Source of the DNA: Zygnema circumcarinatum
Lineage: Eukaryota > Streptophyta > Zygnematophyceae > Zygnematales > Zygnemataceae
Direction: 5' to 3'
Assembly (NCBI GenBank): GCA_037447605.1
Contig: CM074820.1
Coordinates: 684,990-709,460, forward strand
DNA: 24,471 bases
Part shown: positions 20,537-24,471 of the stretch, piece by piece
Layout: each line of letters starts with the position of its first letter
Position numbering within the stretch: position 1 is the first letter of the stretch
The notes under the pieces: model-generated
What the model was told of the DNA's origin: nothing
Databases searched by the model: none
What the model saw: only the letters and a program-made list of their open reading frames with translations
Position numbers and translations under genes: made by a program

Positions 20537-21334
20537 ATGATAACTAGAAGCCTAGCTAAGAGAATAGCCGAGGAGAAGACAGGAGAAGAGAGGCCCCAAG
20601 GAAGGGCCCTTTGGCGATCGAAGCCCAGCCGTGGGGAACATCTTCGTGATCCCTTTACGCCTCACGCCACAAGTATCTCCTCTCAATCCCCTGGACCCTG
20701 GTTTCTGCGCCGCAGTAGATCCACAAAGCACCAACCCAACCCTTCATCGGGCTTTCAAGACGACGCCGCTGAAAGTGGCCGTGACAAAGACCTGCAACTA
20801 GCTCAGCAATCTCCTTTTAACCCCACTTATCTTGGTATTAGAGCTGAAGGTTTTGCAGATCCACGTACCTTGATACGTGAGGCTACCGATCCCGTGACCC
20901 GTGTCACAGCCGCCATGGATGAAGAGCTGCAACAAGAGGGACAAGCAGATCTTCATGAGTATTCAGATGAAGACGTGGGGACCTCAAGAAGAACAGGCGA
21001 TCGAAATCCAAGGACGGATTCAGACTCAGAGGAAGAAGCAGTCAGAGAAAGACTGAAGATGGGTATCACCGAAGAGAACCCTTATCCCAGTCTGGCTTAC
21101 CTTGAGCAGATCGAGTCGATTGAAGAACTGCAGCGACTCCATCTAGGCAGTGATGGCCATAGGTTTCGCTGGCGATATGCACGCAGGATGATCAAGTTGG
21201 CAGCTTGCCCAGTTGCTGTCACGGCCGCAGATGCCGTGAAGAGAGGAGTTCCGCTCTCGAACTCAGGTCCCCCTCGCGCCCATCACCAGTGGACAAAACC
21301 CATCGATCTCAAATGGATAACTACCGCACTGTGA
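20537..21334 (+). CDS. Gag-like or transposon-associated ORF, unidentified
   Basis: A 265-residue frame from ATG 20537. It begins MITRSLAKRIAEE, a basic start of the kind often seen at the N-terminus of plant retrotransposon gag proteins. It continues through a Pro/Ser/Arg-rich region and an acidic stretch (DSDSEEEAVRERLKMG) to an amphipathic part (LAYLEQIESIEELQRLH). No zinc knuckle, protease or polymerase follows in frame. Downstream, another frame (NYRTVKAIRKTLAARSP..., to 21504) suggests a frameshift or an unrelated ORF. The neighbour is an LTR retroelement, so this may be the remains of an older element into which the second was inserted. It may also be a host gene; no family is recognised. 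Confidence 0.45.
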   Translation: MITRSLAKRIAEEKTGEERPQGRALWRSKPSRGEHLRDPFTPHATSISSQSPGPWFLRRSRSTKHQPNPSSGFQDDAAESGRDKDLQLAQQSPFNPTYLGIRAEGFADPRTLIREATDPVTRVTAAMDEELQQEGQADLHEYSDEDVGTSRRTGDRNPRTDSDSEEEAVRERLKMGITEENPYPSLAYLEQIESIEELQRLHLGSDGHRFRWRYARRMIKLAACPVAVTAADAVKRGVPLSNSGPPRAHHQWTKPIDLKWITTAL

Positions 21335-21495
21335 AAGCCATCCGGAAGACGCTAGCCGCACGCAGTCCTACAACAGCAAGCGGGACTCTCCGTAAGACAC
21401 CCTCACCTCCGGGCGCTTCACAACTACCCATCCGCAGTCCCAAAGCAGCTGCTCGGCAAGGGTCAGAGCGAAACGCTACAGCCACCCACGGAGGT

Positions 21496-22167
21496 GTACT
21501 TTAGGGCGCCGCCCGGCCTCTAGTACTCACCTCCGGCGCTGGCCGAGTGGGGCTGCCAAGGCGCCGGGACCACCTAGGACCGAGCAGTCTCAGATCTAAC
21601 CTTGGCGGTTGCTGTAAGGGTTCGGCGCGGCGCGTATAACAGATATATATGTATCGCTGGCCGCCGATGTGGTCAGGGACGGAATCCCGACCACATCTCC
21701 CTTACGTTTGAACGCAACCGCCGCCCCACAGCTACGGGTTACCGCTGGTACGACGGATCGCCGCCGACTCAAGGCCGCCGTATAGGGATCCCGACCGGGT
21801 GGTAATCGACAAGATACGGGCGGCGCCAGCTGTCAGCGCGCCAGCCAGCGAATGCGCAGCATTCAGACGCTGTACACCTCCTCACCCATTCGAGTTAGAG
21901 AGAACACGCGGGCGGCCCCGCCATTGACACCGGCTCAATCCTCCATGCTGGTAGGAGGTCTGGACGGGGAAGCTGCAGTGGGCGGTGACCTGCCGCCACC
22001 CAACCAACGTACCGCATACGTTGCACGCCATCCCGGCCCCTCGGCCTCGGGTTTCCCCTCTCTCTCTCCTCGTAGCCCTCCCATTCTGAACTCGCTTTGC
22101 TGAGTGGCCGGGTTGAGTGCACCTCACAAGCAGGCCTAGCTAGGGCTGTAGATTTCAAATTGCTACA
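21496..22167 (+). mobile_element. Candidate 5' LTR of a Ty3/gypsy-like retroelement
   Basis: The right edge is set by CTACA (22163-22167) directly before a primer-binding site. The left edge is uncertain. A TGTA at 21496 would give TGTA...TACA ends and a 672-bp LTR; a TGTAAGGG at 21612 is another candidate. A TATATATGTA stretch near 21643 could be its promoter. The 3' LTR lies outside the window, so neither the length nor the target-site duplication can be confirmed. Confidence 0.45.
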
Positions 22168-22180
22168 TTGTATCAGAGGC
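22168..22180 (+). other. Primer-binding site resembling initiator tRNA-Met complement
   Basis: TTGTATCAGAGGC matches the usual plant retroelement PBS TGGTATCAGAG with one mismatch, directly after a CA-ending LTR edge and 34 bases before the gag start codon. Confidence 0.65.
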
Positions 22181-22213
22181 CGCCAAGCAGGCCTTTGGGA
22201 GAACCTAGGGGTC

Positions 22214-23737
22214 ATGGTGACTACTCGCCGGGCCGAGGGGACCCGGGCCTCGGGCCGCCACCTCCACCTCCCGTTCCCCGGGACGAGGAGATGGAGGAGA
22301 ACTCGGAGACTACGCCCGTCCCTATGGAGGGGCCGAGTCCCGAGCCCACGGGTGATCAAGGTCACCCGGAGACCACCGCCCCTCTCCCCACCCAACCGGA
22401 GCCCGTGGCTCCGGTAGAAGCCTCAACTGGGCCCTACCCCATGATCGCCCACATCACCACAGGGCCGCCCGTAAGATGAGGAAATCGTGATTGGAGGATC
22501 CGGGGAAGATGTGAGGGAGCGTAACGTGAATGCTGGAGTTTCAAGGAAGGTGGATCTATTATGGAGCTCACGGTCCGGCCGCCTGGTGGACACGCCCAAA
22601 TGGAGTTCCGAGCCTTTCGGATGTGTTCGGCGATCGAGGAAGGTGGGCGCTCAACCCCCTCAGCCGCAGGCAAGTGGATGCAACAGGCCCGGGAAGGGGT
22701 TAAAGGGGCCACCGTAGCGCCGCTCGGCCCCGGAGCTACCTTCAACCGTTGCCGGAAGCAGCCGCGTAAGTCCGACTCCCTGGTTTTTCCACGGGGGGGA
22801 GTCACCCCCACGGGGGTGGCGAACCACCCAGCAGTGGGGGACCCCCGTCGGGGGCAGCTGCTGGGGGCGGAGGAGATCCCAGTCCTCGGACTGCTCCCCC
22901 GCAACCTACTGAGGATGCCCGACGGAATCGGGCCAAGGTGGCCCCGCTTTCCTTTTGGGGCGAACATCCTACCACGGACTGCTCGATTGAGCAGTGGTTG
23001 GGTCAAACTAAGGGTTACCTTCTAGCACCAACCGCCCCTCTCCAAAGGTAAGCTTTGCTTACCAAAGACCGAGGGAGCCGCATACCGCGGTAGTATGAGG
23101 GCCTCCTCCTGGCGAGATTGGGGACGCGATTGGACAAGTTCGTAGATGAACTTATCAAAACACTTTGGGCCTTGATCCCGCTTGAGGCCCGGATAAGTTT
23201 CAGAACATGGTCCAAACCGGCAGCGTCAAGCAGTTTCTGCGAGACCTGCGACAAGTGGTACCTCAGATCACCACTCACAAGCCTAGTCAGGCTGAGTTCT
23301 TTTTCCACTTCAGGAATGGCTTGAAGCCACACCTGAGGAAGCAGCTGAGAACTAACCCACGGACTCTGAAACCGTGGGACCCCGCTGACTCCAAGCTGTA
23401 CTTTGATGCAGCCATTCAGTTGGACACCGCCCCTGCAGGCGATGCAGGCCCTTCCCGACCCCAGCAGAGGTCGGGCGACGTGACAGGGTCGTGGAAGGCG
23501 GGACCCTCAGCTCCTGCCAAATTGGCAGGAAAGAGCAAGCGGAAGCAGCCGGAAGTGGCTGCCCGCCCATCCACTGCACGGCCGCAGAAGTTGACTCCAG
23601 AGGAAATGGAGAAGATGCAGCGGGAGAACAAGTGTTTCCGCTGCCGCAAGGAGGGGCACAAGGCTCGGGATTGCCCTCTGAACACCAAGGACAAGAAGGG
23701 CAAGGGGCCGGAAAACCCCAACCCACCAGCAGCTTAG
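22214..23737 (+). pseudogene. Retrotransposon gag, broken by frameshifts, with CCHC knuckle
   Basis: The start MVTTRRAEG at 22214 is typical of gag. The reading frame then has to change several times: near 22240 (into LGPPPPPPVPRDEEMEE), near 22475 (EIVIGGSGEDVRERNV), near 22560 (MELTVRPPGGHAQMEF), then around 22920-23040 (SFWGEHPTTDCSIEQW), and again near 23190. The last intact part, 23207-23737, holds the end of the capsid-like region (SVKQFLRDLRQVVPQITTH, AEFFFHFRNGL) and a nucleocapsid knuckle CFRCRKEGHKARDC (23633-23674, CX2CX4HX4C) in a Lys/Pro-rich tail, ending at TAG 23735-23737. Gag would package element RNA. The frame changes mean that this copy cannot make an intact Gag unless the sequence has errors. 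Confidence 0.7.
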
Positions 23738-24471
23738 GGGTCGTTGCTGGTGGACATGCTAGGCTAGGGGGAGGGAATGGGGCTGCCATCAGGGATAAAA
23801 GACTCTTGTTTCTTAGAACCCTGGACATTCTTAACTTGGTGGACAGGCCTTTGGGAGTGCAAGATCTCTTTGTGTTTGATGTACTCCCTTCTTCCATTTC
23901 TCTTTCCCCTGCCACTGTAGTGACTCCTTCTGGGTTTATGGATGTCGTGATGAATGGTGATTGGCATGTCTTTATCCTCAATGTCATGGGCGATGATGTT
24001 CTCATGCAATGTGCCATGGCTGCTTTGCATGTCATGGGAAACACCTCCCCTGTCCTTGGGCTGCATGTGCTGGTTCCTCAGCACATGGCAGTTCGCACCT
24101 TTCCCAACGCCACTTGGCGGTTGGTGAAACAGTTGAGGAAAGGGCACATGTTGGTGCAAGAGATGGAAGGATCCACCAGCTTGCTGGTTGGCTCACCCTA
24201 CACATTGGTGTGGAGGACGACTCGTCCTCAACCTTCGCATATAGTGCGATCTATGTTCCACCTTGCCCATCGTGCCATGACCTTCATCGGATCAGCCAAT
24301 GGTCACCCAGCAGTTCTACTGCTAGATACTGGGGCAGATGCTAACTTTGTTAGTTCTGCGTTCACCCAGAGATTTGGGTTGACCACAGATCCCCATTCAG
24401 AAAGTGTTACTTTCGGGGATGGACGCAAGGGCCAGATCTCTGGTAGCGTCACACTCAAGATCAAGCTCCAA
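23728..24471 (+). CDS. Retrotransposon pol, N-terminal part with aspartic protease (runs off the window)
   Basis: This frame is open from before the gag stop to the last base, in the -1 frame relative to gag. The start given is where it clearly departs from gag, not a start codon. It encodes a spacer region (AIRDKRLLFLRTLDILNLVD, GFMDVVMNGDWHVFILNVMG) and then a retropepsin-type active site LLLDTGADANFV (DTG at 24325-24333), followed by FGDGRKGQISGS, typical of the flap-side half of such proteases. Reverse transcriptase, RNase H and integrase would follow beyond the window. Expression by -1 frameshift or a separate start is inferred; no slippery heptamer was identified. Unlike gag it has no break over about 740 bases. 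Confidence 0.75.

Noticed and set aside
20833-20845. TTGGTATTAGAGC as a retroelement primer-binding site
   Set aside because: It lies inside the open 265-codon frame with no LTR edge before it. The site at 22168 has the right context instead.
21882-23006. Long minus-strand ORFs over the LTR and gag region
   Set aside because: GC-rich antisense frames. The plus strand carries the recognisable gag, knuckle and protease features.

Overview
The window looks like nuclear DNA of a green plant or streptophyte alga. The evidence is split genes with GT-AG introns, a cytosolic ribosomal protein uS11 (RPS14) gene with a land-plant-like sequence and telo-box (AAACCCTAA) promoter motifs, CACGTG G-boxes, and an LTR retroelement with a primer site resembling the initiator-Met tRNA complement. 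Very abundant CT/GA and G/A low-complexity DNA suggests a large repeat-rich genome. A charophyte such as Chara would fit, but that is inference. No rRNA, tRNA or CRISPR array was found.

Layout. 1-1280: CT/GA-rich DNA with a short minus-strand 5' coding exon (101-193) and a possible minus-strand TATA box. 1400-2560: non-coding DNA with eight CACGTG motifs. 3476-9073: the most interesting region, a cluster of three genes encoding tandem arrays of short Nab2/ZC3H14-type CCCH zinc fingers (CX5CX4-7CX3H). The first two are divergent (3476-3958 minus, 4466-4963 plus). The third (6866-9073 plus, five exons, 407 residues) joins seven fingers to a complete PARP-type ADP-ribosyltransferase domain that keeps an H-Y-E triad. 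A 45-bp minisatellite lies between the second and third genes. 9139-11000: a 196-bp (CT)n tract, weakly supported exon-like blocks, and a 278-bp G/A tract.

11028-15675: the RPS14/uS11 gene. A telo-box promoter precedes a first coding exon holding only the ATG, then five further exons that together give 152 residues. Most of its introns are GA-rich on the sense strand. A nine-copy 42-bp repeat follows. 17044-17799 (minus): an unrecognised six-helix membrane protein. 18960-20100: GTAC-rich and CCAAT-rich non-coding DNA.

20537-24471: transposon territory. It has a gag-like ORF of 265 residues, then a second element with a candidate 5' LTR, a primer-binding site, a gag broken by frameshifts that ends in a CCHC knuckle, and an open protease frame (DTG) running off the window.

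Functionally, the CCCH/CCCH/CCCH-PARP cluster suggests a small paralogous family of RNA-binding proteins, one of which has acquired, or kept, an ADP-ribosyltransferase effector. This resembles the logic of animal ZAP/PARP12/TIPARP but with a different finger type and a different catalytic triad. The role is unknown.
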